DNA of 64,000 bases from Schizochytrium sp. CCTCC M209059 (Eukaryota > Sar > Bigyra > Thraustochytrida > Thraustochytriidae), in assembly GCA_000818945.1 (NCBI GenBank), contig KN805424.1, forward strand, positions 1-64,000, read 5' to 3'. Shown one piece after another: positions 28,927-40,600 of the stretch. The first letter of the stretch is position 1, and each line of letters opens with the position of its first letter. Below the pieces are notes generated by a model that had not been told where the DNA came from, made no database searches, and saw nothing but the letters and a program-made list of their open reading frames with translations. A program made the translations under genes and the position numbers.

Positions 28927-30594
28927 TTAGTTGCCCGTGACATCGGTGTTTGGGTCGTGGCAGTTCGAGAACGCAGCATAGTAAAAGTAGCGATTTCTTG
29001 TAGAAATGTTGCGCATGCCGAGGTGTGAGAGCAGGCCATCAAAGACGAGGGCATCTCCACGCTTGAGACGCGGCTCAACCATGTCGACAAAGTCTTTGTC
29101 CCACTCGAGCGCATCAATGCGACGGTGCGACTTGGGCCACACCCGCGTGCCCCCGGTTTCCTCGTCTTGAACTGTGAGCGGAATGAGTACGGTCATGTAG
29201 TGCGTTTTGGGGTTGACCTCATCACGGCCCTTCCAGCAACTATCTGTGTGGCATCGCTGGTCTGTTGACCCCGGCGTGGACAGCATGATATCCTGCGTAC
29301 GCAGCTTGCCGCCGCGGCACAGGTATTTGACAAAGGCCATCAGCCCTGTGGACTCGAGGCACTGCTCCACTTTGAAGCAGGCTTCCTGCGGAAGAGGCAT
29401 GTCATACCGCCCAGGCTCACGCGTGACGAGAGGCGAAAGGACGATCTCTCCTGGGATGCCCATATTCTTGACACAGGCTTCAATTGTCCTCTTTGCGCCC
29501 ATCCATTGTTGGTTGCCCTTGCGCCGTCGCATGAACATGTACCGATTCTGGGAATCAGGACCCTCTTCAGGGGGACCTTCCAGCATGAGGTCCAGCTCGG
29601 CAGCTTGAAGAACAGATGGGAAGATGGTATAGCCCTCCTCGAGGTACTCGCGAACCTTGTTTGGGTCCGCCCTATCCCCGCACTTGGTAATCTTCATTTG
29701 CTGCCACTTGCCCAATTTGGGGAGCGGCGGGGCCGCGCTCTGCTTGCCCAAGGTCGACGAGGCCTCGTCTGCATCTCCTGGCTCAGATGCTGATGCCAGG
29801 TCAGGAGAAGATGTTGAGTCTTCCCCGAGTTGCTTTTCCGTTTTCACTGCGCTTGTCTTCTTACGGCCCATGTTCTTGACGCGGAAACGTTTAATCTCCT
29901 CTTCGTCCCCATCTTCACTGCCGAGGTTTAAATAGCTTCGAACCTGCGGCAACGAGCGCAGCTTCTTCTTACCGTCACAGAAAATGAAGCGCTTGCGCGT
30001 CGCACACTTGGCGTCCTTGGAATTGTTTTGCACAGAGATGGCACGCACCTCCCAGGAGGAAATACTTGCAGGGTCACCACCCCAGGCTTTGATAGCCTCT
30101 TCGAGCTTTGTCCTTTGCGCATCAATTTCCTCTTGGTCAACCTCGACGATTTTCGATTTTTGTCGAGGCGCCTTGCCCGGAGACTTCATGAGGGTTGCTT
30201 CGGGGTCAGACGCTCGTGACCTCTTCTTGCGCTTGTGAGCGCGCCTTTTCTGCTTCTTGGAGGACTTGGACTCGCTTGCTGCAGCAGCAAGGTCTCTTGC
30301 GCGCTTTTGACCCGATTTTTTTACTTTCGTTCGACTTTTGGAGCCAGGTTCGCAAGTGTGGTCGAGCTGAAGGTCGAGGAAGCTTATGACCTGCGGAATG
30401 GATTGAAATTTACGTTTGCCAGAATCGAAAATCACGCGCTGCACCACCGTGTTTCTCTTGGAGACGTCTGTAGTGTCTTGAAGTGTGATATCCCATGACT
30501 CAACTACTTTAGGGTCGCCGCCAGCGCTTTCAACCTTTTGCATGAGCTTCTTCCTCGCCTTGCAGATGCGATCCTCAGCTGAAAGAGGCTGCAT
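28927..30594 (-). CDS. PhyH-type 2-oxoglutarate/Fe(II) dioxygenase with two MBD-like modules
   Basis: Encodes 555 residues and is intronless. The C-terminal half (about 315-555) is a phytanoyl-CoA dioxygenase-like fold: the metal-binding HxD in CHTDSCW (H449, D451), TGGTRVWPKSHR, the distal His in LLSHLGMRN (H524) and the 2-oxoglutarate Arg in NRYFYYAAF (about R535). The facial triad appears complete. The N-terminal half has two repeats (about 10-77 and 158-226), each ending like a methyl-CpG-binding domain: DSGKRKFQSIPQVISFL and CDGKKKLRSLPQVRSYL. Between them lies a very basic stretch (KKQKRRAHKRKKRSR, about 113-127) that looks like a nuclear localisation signal. By architecture this is a chromatin-directed hydroxylase. 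The substrate (nucleic acid base, protein side chain, other) is unknown. It is divergent from UBC6. Confidence 0.85.
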   Translation of the reverse strand: MQPLSAEDRICKARKKLMQKVESAGGDPKVVESWDITLQDTTDVSKRNTVVQRVIFDSGKRKFQSIPQVISFLDLQLDHTCEPGSKSRTKVKKSGQKRARDLAAAASESKSSKKQKRRAHKRKKRSRASDPEATLMKSPGKAPRQKSKIVEVDQEEIDAQRTKLEEAIKAWGGDPASISSWEVRAISVQNNSKDAKCATRKRFIFCDGKKKLRSLPQVRSYLNLGSEDGDEEEIKRFRVKNMGRKKTSAVKTEKQLGEDSTSSPDLASASEPGDADEASSTLGKQSAAPPLPKLGKWQQMKITKCGDRADPNKVREYLEEGYTIFPSVLQAAELDLMLEGPPEEGPDSQNRYMFMRRRKGNQQWMGAKRTIEACVKNMGIPGEIVLSPLVTREPGRYDMPLPQEACFKVEQCLESTGLMAFVKYLCRGGKLRTQDIMLSTPGSTDQRCHTDSCWKGRDEVNPKTHYMTVLIPLTVQDEETGGTRVWPKSHRRIDALEWDKDFVDMVEPRLKRGDALVFDGLLSHLGMRNISTRNRYFYYAAFSNCHDPNTDVTGN

Positions 30595-31675
30595 CTTGAG
30601 CGTCTTTTTTATTCTCGCTTGTATGTACGCTGCGCTACTTATCTTGACTGCTTCGAGAGCAGGTCCTTGGACCAGCTACTCACTGCACAAATCGAACGCT
30701 GCAGCGTTTCAAGCAGCAGCAGACAGATTAGAAAGCGAGCGCGCGCTAAAGAAAATGAGCGCTTCTCGCGTATGAGCGCTTCTCGCGTCTGTCTAGGCTT
30801 ACCTTACTTAGACAGCTTCCGAAGTAAGCCACTAACCAAGAGAGCAAGCCAGCAAGCAGCCTCTCGCACCGAGGCTCTCTCCTATCGCGAGCCTACTGGC
30901 GAGTGAGACGTCGGTCCTCGTCTGACCTGCTCGCTACGCTTCGTTTAATTCTCCTTCGTTTTCCTTTGGGAAATCGTCTCTGACACGACTGCCTCCAACT
31001 TTCACGTCGTCGTTGTCCTTATCGTTTTATTCAACGTTTTCGTTGTCGTTATCGTTGTCGTTGTCGTTGTCGTTGATGCTCCTGCTGCTGCTGCTAATGA
31101 GAACAGTTAGTCCGGCGCAGTAGTTAGGCGGCCCCGCCGTCTCGCTTCAACTCCCGTCGTGAACCGCGGCGCGGCGTGTTGGCGTGCGCGCTCGACGGCC
31201 TTCCGCGCAGGAGCGCGTCAGAGCGTGCGCGCGTGCGCGCGAGCGAGCGACCAACTGCGACCAGCGATCGCGAGCGCCGCGAGAAAGAGAATCAAAGTCC
31301 GCGCGACGCGGCCCAAGCGCGCGGGCATTAAAGCATAAACCGACCTATTTAAACGTCCGCACTAATAGATCTTTTATGAAGAAAAGGTGCGACGTGCGCG
31401 GGCGGAGCAGAGTCTCATCGCCAGCCCGATCGACCGCTCGCGTGCACGCGCGACGCTTGGCCGGGAGCCGCGAGTCGCCGCGGGTCACCGCCGGACGCGC
31501 CTGGGGCGCCGCTTTCCCTCCTTGCGCCGCCCGCGCTTCGCCTTCCTCTCGGCCAACCGGCTCGGCCGGCCGGACTCGCTCGCTCGAGAAAAAGTTGAGG
31601 AGAGACGAGGAGAAGAAGAGGAACGCGTGTGCCGTGTCGTGTGCCGCCTTCCTGCTCGTTAGCTCGCCAGCAACT
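30595..31675. promoter_or_regulatory. Divergent promoter region, dioxygenase / UBC6
   Basis: A 1.08-kb gap between two start codons facing away from each other. It contains GTTGTC/GTTATC hexamer repeats (about 31035-31075), a CTGCTG run and CpG-rich sequence near UBC6. No gene is supported. Both promoters should be here. Confidence 0.45.
31035..31075. repeat. GTTGTC hexanucleotide repeat
   Basis: Tandem CGTTGT/CGTTAT units lie in the divergent promoter region between the dioxygenase gene and UBC6. Confidence 0.7.
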
Positions 31676-31852
31676 ATGGCGCAGAATGTCTGCCGCAAGC
31701 GGCTGCAGCGTGAGCTCGTTGCGCTCAAGAAGAACCCCGTCGAGCACGTGCAGGCGCTGCCAAGCGACAAGAACATTCTTGAGTGGCATTATGTTATTGA
31801 GGGACCAAAGGACAGCGTGTAAGTTGAAAGGGTGTCGCGCCGGAGAGTTGCA

Positions 31853-31913
<61 letters not shown>

Positions 31914-32706
31914 CTCAGCAACCAAAAAAGGAAAAAGATAAGGAGGATGTGGAAACGAGAGAGAGAAAGAGAACGAGAGAGAGAGAGAGAGGCGTTTTAC
32001 ACCTTGAAGATTTGAAAATGAATCTCAAGCAAAAGTCTGGACTAACACCGCCCAAATAAATCAACTTTCGTGCTCCGATAGCTATGAGGGCGGGTACTAT
32101 CACGGCGTGCTTCGATTTCCAAAGGAATATCCGTACAAGCCGCCGTCAATTCTCATGTTCACCAAGAATGGTCGCTTCAAGACAAATGTACGATTATGTT
32201 TGAGCATGTCGGACTTTCACCCAGAAACATGGAATCCAATGTGGTCCGTGAGCTCGATTCTCTCTGGCCTCTTGTCCTTCATGCTCGACTCTGCGCCCAC
32301 GTTGGGCTCGATGGAGGCCTCGGATGCTCAGCGCCGCGCCCTGGCCGCAAAGAGTCTCGAGGAGAACGTTCGTAATAAGGACTTCTGCGCCCTTTTCCCG
32401 GATTATGTCGACCTGTACAAAAAGAAAAAGGCGCAAGCTCAAAAAGCAGCCGGTGCAGCTGGTGCCCGCGCCGCTCGCGCGACAGGCAAGCAAACGGCCA
32501 GCAAATCATCTGACTCGGACAAGCCCACCTCAAAAACAAATGCTGATGGTTCTGCTAATCAAACAGGAACGCGAACAGTAAATAGTGGTGCTGGGTCATT
32601 GTCGTGGTCGCTCACAGCTGTCGCGGTGCTCGTTCTCGCCGCGTCCCTCTACTGGGTCTTTGGGTCCGATAGCTCCGCATTCAAGTTCCCTTCCTTGAGC
32701 AACTAA
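31676..32706 (+). CDS. UBC6: UBC6/UBE2J2-type tail-anchored ubiquitin-conjugating enzyme E2
   Basis: Two exons: 31676-31818 and 32082-32706, with a 263-nt intron (GTAAGT..ATAG). The junction rebuilds the codon in KDSVYEGGYYHG. The product is 255 residues, close to yeast Ubc6 (250). The E2 fold covers about residues 3-155: ILEWHYVIEGP, FPKEYPYKPPSI and the active-site block TNVRLCLSMSDFHPETWNP with catalytic Cys87, the same residue number as in yeast Ubc6. A Lys/Ala-rich linker follows, and a C-terminal hydrophobic segment (SLSWSLTAVAVLVLAASLYW) anchors it in the ER membrane with the E2 domain in the cytosol. Known members charge ubiquitin for ER-associated degradation with Doa10/HRD-type ligases. 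The intron carries GCTT and GA microsatellites. Confidence 0.95.
31855..31913. repeat. GCTT tetranucleotide repeat inside the UBC6 intron
   Basis: About 15 uninterrupted GCTT units, followed at about 31958-31992 by a GA-rich run. Both lie wholly within the 31819-32081 intron. Confidence 0.9.
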
Positions 32707-32820
32707 TTAGTAAGTACTCTGGCCTTGTGTCAAGGTTTGAATGTGTCAAGGTTTGAATTTACATGCTCCCGGCATGTTGTTTTTTTAACTCGGTTATGCT
32801 GTGTTACGCTAGTGAAAAGG

Positions 32821-33909
32821 CTACTCTTGGTCACTTGTCATCTCTTCTTTTCCATTTTCATCTCGGGTTATCGCGGCTGCGTCGTGGCGCTCGCTCTCTG
32901 CGGTGTGCCTATTTTCGTCGTGTTCTTGCGGAGACCCGAGCAGATCGTATACCCACACCTCGGATCGTTTCACGCCTGCGTAGCTGCTTGCCAAGGCGCG
33001 CCCCTCCGAAGTTGGTTCCGAAAAGGCAAGGCCGTCGCGCGGGACCACAAATCCATATATACAATGAGCGCGACCTGCGTCGAGCAGCCTACGAGCAATC
33101 CCGCGTCGCCTAAATCGAGGCGATGACCAGATCTGCAAAACGCCTAGCACTGGCTTGCTCGTTTCGTGCGCTGGCTCGCAGCTGCGTGAACACGCATGCT
33201 GGTTGTCACATAGACGTTCGAGCGTTACAAAACCGGCAAGTTCCGTGCCTACCACGTAAATCAAGCTGTACCGGAGCGGCGAATCGCTCCAGCCGTCCGC
33301 AGCGTCAACAAATCCCATGTCAGGATCCACGACGCAACGCTTGAATTCCCGTACACTTTGAACCAGCGCCGACTTGGTGGCCATGGCGCCGCGCGGCAGC
33401 ACCACGACGCGCTCCTTGCCACCAGAGCGCCGAGAGACGACCCAGTCGTCGCGAATCGATCTCGCGGGCACAGACGATGTCGCCGCAGCCGCTGCGCCAA
33501 GGTCCCCGCTCCGCTTACAAAAGATGCGATGCTGCGCCTCGTCGCTTTGCACGCCTGGTGCAAACATCATACCGCATTTCTTGCACGTGATTTGCTCAAA
33601 ATGACGCTGTCCAAAATCCAAAAAGACTTGCTCGCCCCCGCCATCCGCCTTGCGCGCTTTACGCCGCGGAGGAGGTGTCTTGATATGAGTCGCTCCTCGG
33701 CTCTGGCCCGACCCTGTGCTCGACAGACTTCCAAAGCTTTTGGATAAGGCCATGGGCGGCGTGTGGATCCGAGGCTTGGAGCTCTTGCTCGTTGGCGTTG
33801 CCGTCATCATCAGCGTCGCATCGCGTGAGGTCTTGCCCCTCTTCGTGGGCGTGCCACGTCCCTTGCTCGCAGGGCTTGTCCAGCAGTCCCATCGTCGCTT
33901 CGTCGCCAT
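32821..33909 (-). CDS. ECO1: ECO1/CTF7/ESCO-type cohesin acetyltransferase
   Basis: Encodes 362 residues and is intronless. After a basic, Ser/Thr-rich, probably disordered N-terminus comes the ESCO zinc finger (about 94-133): VFLDFGQRHFEQITCKKCGMMF...SDEAQHRIFCKR, with ligands C109, C112, H127 and C131. The last ligand is Cys where the family usually has His. The C-terminal GNAT domain has the hallmark acetyl-CoA loop and following strands: GVLQIWSSPRFRRRGIARRLLD and LAFSEPTSEGRALASSY. Family members acetylate the SMC3 head during S phase to establish sister-chromatid cohesion. The extreme C-terminus is an acidic, Asp/Glu/His-rich tail of about 35 residues. It is convergent with UBC6 (114 bp). 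Confidence 0.93.
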   Translation of the reverse strand: MATKRRWDCWTSPASKGRGTPTKRGKTSRDATLMMTATPTSKSSKPRIHTPPMALSKSFGSLSSTGSGQSRGATHIKTPPPRRKARKADGGGEQVFLDFGQRHFEQITCKKCGMMFAPGVQSDEAQHRIFCKRSGDLGAAAAATSSVPARSIRDDWVVSRRSGGKERVVVLPRGAMATKSALVQSVREFKRCVVDPDMGFVDAADGWSDSPLRYSLIYVVGTELAGFVTLERLCDNQHACSRSCEPAHETSKPVLGVLQIWSSPRFRRRGIARRLLDAGRAHCIYGFVVPRDGLAFSEPTSEGRALASSYAGVKRSEVWVYDLLGSPQEHDENRHTAESERHDAAAITRDENGKEEMTSDQE

Positions 33910-34671
33910 CTTGCACTTGCTACGCGAGACGAAAGGCTATTCCTTTGCGTCTGTTGCTGCCAAAGCGCCGGCGCCGACTCTTCTGGCGATTGCTTGCGCT
34001 GCCTCGCCGGGCAGCTCGCCACCTGCTCCACGCGTTCGGGGGCCCGGCCCTCGGCCGCGCCAAACTTGTCTGGGTCGAGTGGTCCTGCCTGCCCAAAGAT
34101 GGCGCTGTGACGGTTAGGCAGTAATGGGAAAAAAAAATTGCCACTCCCAACGCGCCCGTGTCGGTAGTGAGGGCGAGGCGCGCACACTTGAGTCTGTACT
34201 CGCTCGCGGGAGTGCACATCCACACGCGCACACGCGCACACTGACCAACCCGCGCAAAACATGTCCAACAAGAGGAGAAGAGGGGCGCGCCACCCCCCCC
34301 CTTTTCCCCCAAATAAAAAGAAGCAAATGACGGCATAGCATTTCTCAGTATACCATGCCAATCTGACGAAAAGTAAACAACCATCCATCATCATTCTCAT
34401 TTATTCATCGTCATTCTCTTTCTATCTTCGGCCTGAACTGGGCCTGGACCTAGGCTCCTTCTGTTGCCTCTTGTTATCGTCTTCTCTTTTAAAAGGGCCA
34501 AGGTCAAGCACGTTTGCGAAGCAAAACAGCAACAAGAATACATCAGAAAGACACGCTGACTGTCACGCAACCCAAAAGTCGGCTTGGCGCGGAAAAGAGT
34601 GAGTAATGAGTAGAAAATAGTTCACCCTTCCGATATCAATGTTAAAGTCATGGAAACAAAACCTAGTTCTC
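33910..34671. other. Intergenic region upstream of ECO1
   Basis: A 762-bp gap holding the ECO1 promoter and the 3' end of the giant chromatin gene. It contains a poly-A run near 34125, a poly-C run near 34294 and a CACACGCGCACACG run near 34216-34240. No gene is supported. Confidence 0.5.
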
Positions 34672-37600
34672 TCACTTCTTCTTCTTCTTGGTATTCTTCT
34701 TCTTGCGGTTGCGAGCTGAGCGTTTAAGCGCTGAAATACGATTGGCGCGCCTCGAAAGCTCAGCAAACATGACCGCCGAATCAAGAGCCATGATACGAAC
34801 AGCCAAACTGCTCGGAGTCTTGGTGCGCAGCGCAAACCCAGCGTCACCGTACAAATTGTGGTACCAGTTCTCGAGCGGGACCGCCGTCTCCAGAATGGCG
34901 CACTCGAGAAAGCACACCGCTTGGCGCAAGTCCCGCCAATTAGCCGCAGATGTTACAAGCCTGATCCAGCCGGCGCGCAGATTGTACATCCACACACTGT
35001 TGTCCTCAAACTTATGCAAGTGAATCGCGAGCTCAATGTTCAGCAGGACGACCTTGAGGTCAAGCAAGCACTTGTCCTCGAATGAGGATTTGACCGTGAG
35101 CGAAGAAGGGGACGCGTCCATGACAGCGCGAAGATGTCGCTCGCGGGCCTCTTCGCCAACAACGGCAGCCGAGAGACCCGTTGCGCAAAATCGCTGCGGC
35201 GCAGCCTCCTCGCTGCCGTCCTTGGATATCTCGCGAAGGTGCGCGCCAACAAGCGAGTCCGGAATCTTACGGCTCTCGGTTAGCTTGCGTTTACGCGCGG
35301 CTTCACTCTTGGCGTTGCAGGCATCCTCGAGGACGTCAAACTTGCGGTCCCATACCTCGCCACGCGTCAAAAGCTTGCACCGCGACTGAATTGCTGCGAG
35401 AAGGGCGGCCTCACGCTTGGCCTTGCCGTTCAAACTGTCCAGGAACTCGTTCATGCGCCTGCGCCCAGCAATGACACGCCAGCCGATCTCTCCCGGGGAA
35501 GCTATTTTGTGCGTCACAGCCTCTTGGCCGAGGAGCACAAAGAGCTTCGAGTAGTCGCCGGAAAAGTACATGTATCGGTTGAAATACCGATCCAGCCCGA
35601 GAAACTTAGGCCGCACCGAGACGGTCTGGACCTTCCACTCCAACTCGGCCTTCCAGCGCTTTGCGTCATCCTTGGCTTTCTTTTTCGCCTTTTGTCGCTC
35701 GATATCGCGCTCCACGCGCTCAATCGCGCGCAAAAGGCTCTTGCTCAGGGAACCCTCGTGTTTCTTTTTGAATTCGTCCAGCTTGCGCGCCATGCGCTTC
35801 TGCTCCGCCACGCCTTCTCCCGAAAGCCGGTCGAGAACCCCATCGTCCTCCTCTTCTTCTTCGGCATCGGTTTTGGAAGATGCCTCGATGCGCGGCGGAT
35901 TGAGACGCCACCGTTGCCGAGTTCGCACGCTGATCCACATACGGCGGTCCACTTCTTCGCGAAGCAGGGCGGAGTCGCTTGCGAGTTCGCACAAAAGTCG
36001 CAGCATTTGCGTCCGCAGCTCGAAATCAATATCCTCGTATCGCTGCGTGCCAAGAGCGACGACAAATTTGCGCAAGAGAGCGACTTCGGACCCATTCGTC
36101 CATCGTTCAGGTGCACATGGATCCGTAGCGGCCGGCACGGGGTTTCCTTCGTCATCAGAGATTGCCGCTTTGCGGTACCGACGCTGCTCCTCGAGCGTCT
36201 GCGCCTCCAGACGCTCGAGCTCGCGACGCTCGTCGTCGATGCCGTTCCTGTCACTATCCACCACAAGGAGGGCCGAGTCTCGCTCCATCTTCAACAGCTC
36301 TTCCAAGCTCACGTGCTCCACACGTTCCTCCAAGTGCAGGTACAGGAGTTCGAATTTTTTGGTGGCTTCGTCGTAAGCAACAACACTCGCCTCCTTGCAC
36401 CCTTCCTCCTCGAAAAATTTCAAGACGATCGAGCCAAGGTACGACTCGATCACGTCCCGATTCGTCGCTCCAATACGTAACAGTTTGGATGAGTCACTGG
36501 GCTTGCGTTTCGAAGGCAAACGTGTAGGCTTGGCTTTCTTAGCAGTGCTGCCATTCGCCTTGTGTGCGAGGGACCCGCTGCCACCATTTCTACCCTTGGT
36601 GGCGAGCTTTGCATCAGCACGTTCTTCTTCTTCTTCTTCTTCTTCTTCTTCTTCATCCTCTTCCTCCTCTTCTTGATCTTCTTCTTCTTCTTCTTCTTCT
36701 TCCTCGTCGACAGCGTTCTCGGCTTCGGCCTCTTTGATCTTTTCTGCCGCGGCGATAGCGCTTCTTCTCGTAGTGCTCCCGTTGGCACGTCTTCCGGACG
36801 GCTTAGCGGGAGGAGGAGGAGCAACGGCTTCTTCCTCCTCGTCATCCTCGTCATCCTCGTCGTCTTCCTCGCCCGCGGTACTCTGCTTGTTCTTCTTTTT
36901 CCTCTCCTTGCGCTTGGCCCTCTTTTCGCGTTTTTTGGCTGCATATTGATCGTAAAGGGCCTGGGCAGCCTCAACCTCGCCGCGATCCATGACGACCGAT
37001 TCACCATCATCGTCAAATTTGATACACCAGGCCTTGCGACTCGTGCTGAATGCAACAACCGTGCCTCGGATCAGGGCGTCAGGGTCAGCAGCATTTTCGG
37101 CACGCCGTGCCACGCGCGTGTCGACGTGTTGACCCGTCTGAGAGAAACCTTGTTTTTTCAGAGGTGCACTCAGCGTGTACTCATCGACTGTAGCTCGGAC
37201 GTGCTTCCTCTTCCGCTTCTTTTTCTTTTTGCCGCCGTCGTCGTCCGCGTCCGCATCCGCGTTGCCGACACCATCACCGCTGGCCCCTCCCGTTTCGGCT
37301 TTGCTTGTCGCGGCAGCTTCACCGGCACTCGTTGCCGCATCTGCATTCGCATCAGCGCCTTCTTCAGTTCCCTCCGGAGCCCACTCCCATTCTTGAAGCC
37401 ACGGCTCCTCGGGAATACCCTTTTCGTAAGGGTATGGATTCATGGCAACCATGCTGTCTTCTTTGAGAACCCAAGAGCGAAAAAGCTGGCGCGTCTTTGA
37501 CGTCAGTTTGTGCGCCACCTTGTAAATGAACGAGCCGCGCACATTGTACGTTTTACAATTAGCCCAAATTTGCTCAATGTCGTCGAGCACCTCGCCACAG

Positions 37601-40600
37601 TCCTTGTAGTGCTTCGGCTTATTGAGAAACTCATCGACCGTGCGCAGGGCCATGGGCTTGTTGACAATCTTGAGATAGTCCGGGTACATTTTGGTGTCTA
37701 CCTCCTCCCAAAACACGCTCGCTTGCTCCTCGTTGGCAATATGGCGCACTACGGCCTGACACCGCCGGCGCGAGTCGGCAGTAATGGGGACGTTTGCGGC
37801 AGCGTCAGACACTGGATTCGGGCCAAGCTTGGGCACCTTCTTTTGCGGCCCGGGACCCCCGGCACCTGCACCGCCGCCACCTGTGCTTCCACGACCCTTG
37901 CGCTTGCGAGAACTGGTGGGCGCCGTCGAAGGAGCCGGCGCGGGCGCCTCGGGCTCAGCAATGCTTTCCTCCTGGGCCGCGGCAGCAGCCCGATTCTCTT
38001 GCTCAGCAGTCTCACCGTCTTCAGCGGCAGCTGCGGCGGTAGCCCCAAAGCTAAAGCCGTCAAGCTTACGCAAAGTTACGAGAAGGGTGTCAAGAATGAG
38101 CCGCTTGCACGGACCTGCTGCATTCGACTTGAAGACACCTGGGGAAATGCTCTTTTGCAACATGGCGCGAAGTTTTGTCTCGGACTCGGGGACCTGAGGC
38201 AGGGTTTCGTGGACATGCGACCGAATTCGCGCACCACGGTTCGTAGGCATGTCACGAACGGCGACGAGAGCACGCGCCCAGGAAGGAAGAGAGGCGAGCT
38301 TTTCCCCACTCAAATTGCTAATGAGAGGTGGAACGAGCGCACTCGTCGTCTTCATTTTGACACGACTCGACTTCGACTTGACACGGCTCTTGGGCTGCGC
38401 AATTGGCGCCAAACGCCTAATACCGCCCGACATTGACATCGACGAGACACCAAGACCCGCCGAGCCATCGGCTGCTGCCGCTGCTGCTTGCGCATTGCTT
38501 GTTGAGCCAGACGAGAGCTTGGACGCAGCAGCGATGGCAGAACCAATGACAGAGAGGGTCTCCGCGTCGCTGGGGAACTCAATGAGGAGCTCAGCAGACT
38601 CGCTTCCGCTGTAAGGAGCCTTCTGTAGTCGCTCGATGCGATCGTAAATAGGTTTCATGGCGACTTCTCGCGTGGCCACAAGGCGCCACTTGGCCATTTT
38701 TCGCGCCTGACGTTTGCTGTGTCCCGTTGGCTCGCCATCCTCATCGACTTCATCATCGAGGTCGTCATTGTCGTTGTCATCATCGTCGTCTTCATCGCGA
38801 CCGCGATTCATCACACAGCTCACGGATACCTGCGTGTGGTGCAACACTTCCTTAAAGTACTGCGTTTCCCGTCCGAGCTCCATTTGCCGAATTTGTAAAA
38901 TGCAATAGTAGCGCAAAAGCTCGGGCCAGGTCGCGTCATTCAAGGGGGCGTAGCGCCGCGCTGAAACGCTGCGATCGCGGGCCGCCTCGCTCATGTTGGT
39001 TTCATGTGTGCTCTGCGAGCCGAGAAAGAGCATCTCGGCAAGACCAACGTGAAGAGGAACAAGCAAGTGCATGTCACAGGATGCGAGAGCCTGTCGTACC
39101 TCGGGCAAAAGCATGACAGGCGTGCGATCCGTACCCTCTTTAAAGCGTGGCCGCCCGTCGTTCTTGTCCGTAGAGTCCCCTAATTTACGCTTGCGCTTGC
39201 CCTTCTTTGTCGCCGAAGCGGATTTCGACTTTGCAGACTTCGACCGCTTCGTTCCGCGCGACATGTTCGAGACCGAACCTCGTCGCGACACCATGTCGTC
39301 CTCCTCATCACCATCGTCTTCCTCCTCTTCTTCTTCCTCTTCCTCCTCGTCATCATCTTCTTCCTCCTCGTAGTCAAAGTCATCATCATCGTCATCAATG
39401 TCGAGGTCGTCTTCCTGACCGCCCATGGAAGCGTCTTCGTCGTCTTCATCATCGTCGCCGTCGCCGCCAGCACCGTCGTCGTCGTCGTCACCGCCTGAGA
39501 AAAAATCGCCATCCACGTTCGGACGAACGAGACCCTCTTCGATTTCTGGCACCTTGCACACGTTGAAAAGTGGCGCATACTTTGAGAAAAAGTCCCAGAT
39601 CTCCATGAGGTCGCCGCAAAGAGGGCTCGGGAAGAGCTTTCGCATGGCCTTGAGCGCAAGAGGTTTTGACTCCGTCAGGACCTCGAGGTCGTCGGGGAGA
39701 TCCTTTTCCATTTGAGCTCCGATGACGTTCTCGATGGCAACGCCAGCCTTTTCGAGCTGATCGTAGAATCCGATGAGTTCCTTCTTGACCTCTTCTGCCC
39801 GTTCGTTCTCGAGCTTGCGTTTGCGCTCGGCCGTTTCTGCCTTCTCGAGTCGCGCTGCAGCTGATGCAAGCTTGCGTTGCTGCTGCTCGAACTGCGACTC
39901 GGCGCGCTTAAGCTCGGTTCGGATCGCCGATTGCTCCTTTTTGGGTAAATCATCGACCCCCTCGGCAGCGCCCCGCGCGCGTTCGAGTTCCTTTTGTAAG
40001 ATGTCGAGCGCCTCCTCCTCGAACTTGACCTGATTTTGAAACATGACAATGTCTTCCTCCTTGTCCTCCTTTTGCTCTTCGCGCTTCTTCTTGATCTCCT
40101 CGCGCAAATCGTTGAGGGCGTCGAGATGATCCTGACGCTCCTTGATGCGAGCTTCCTTATCCTCTCGAAGGGTCCGCACGACCTCTTGCTTTTCCTTCTT
40201 TTTCTGATCGATGCGCCAGTTTCGTGCATGCCGGTCTTCGATGCGCATGTGACGACGATTGGCTGTTTCCGAGCGTTTGTCCATTGTTTCCTGGTGCTTG
40301 ACAATACGCTTTCGCGCCTTCTCGATGCGCCCGCCCACGGTGGCAAGTCGTCTCTCGAGGCGCTTTTCGTCTTTGTCACGATCCGAGCGCTGAATAAAGA
40401 ACTGATGATTTTGTGCGGTGTCCATGAGTGGCAGAGACTCGAGAACCTGGATAAGCTTTTTGTCTTGGATGCCAAACAGATAGTTGCCCATTTGCTCGTT
40501 GATGAGCGGCGTCATGTCGACTTGGAACCACTGCAGCTGCTGCGGTTGCGGAAGGAGGTGAAGGTTGGGAGCTCCGGCCAGATAATTCTTTTCGCTGAGG

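Noticed and set aside
36562..37500. 312-residue + strand frame with a Phe/Leu/Ile-rich hydrophobic stretch
   Set aside because: It is antisense to GAA/GAG runs encoding poly-Glu in the giant chromatin gene; the hydrophobicity is an artefact of CTT/TTC repeats.
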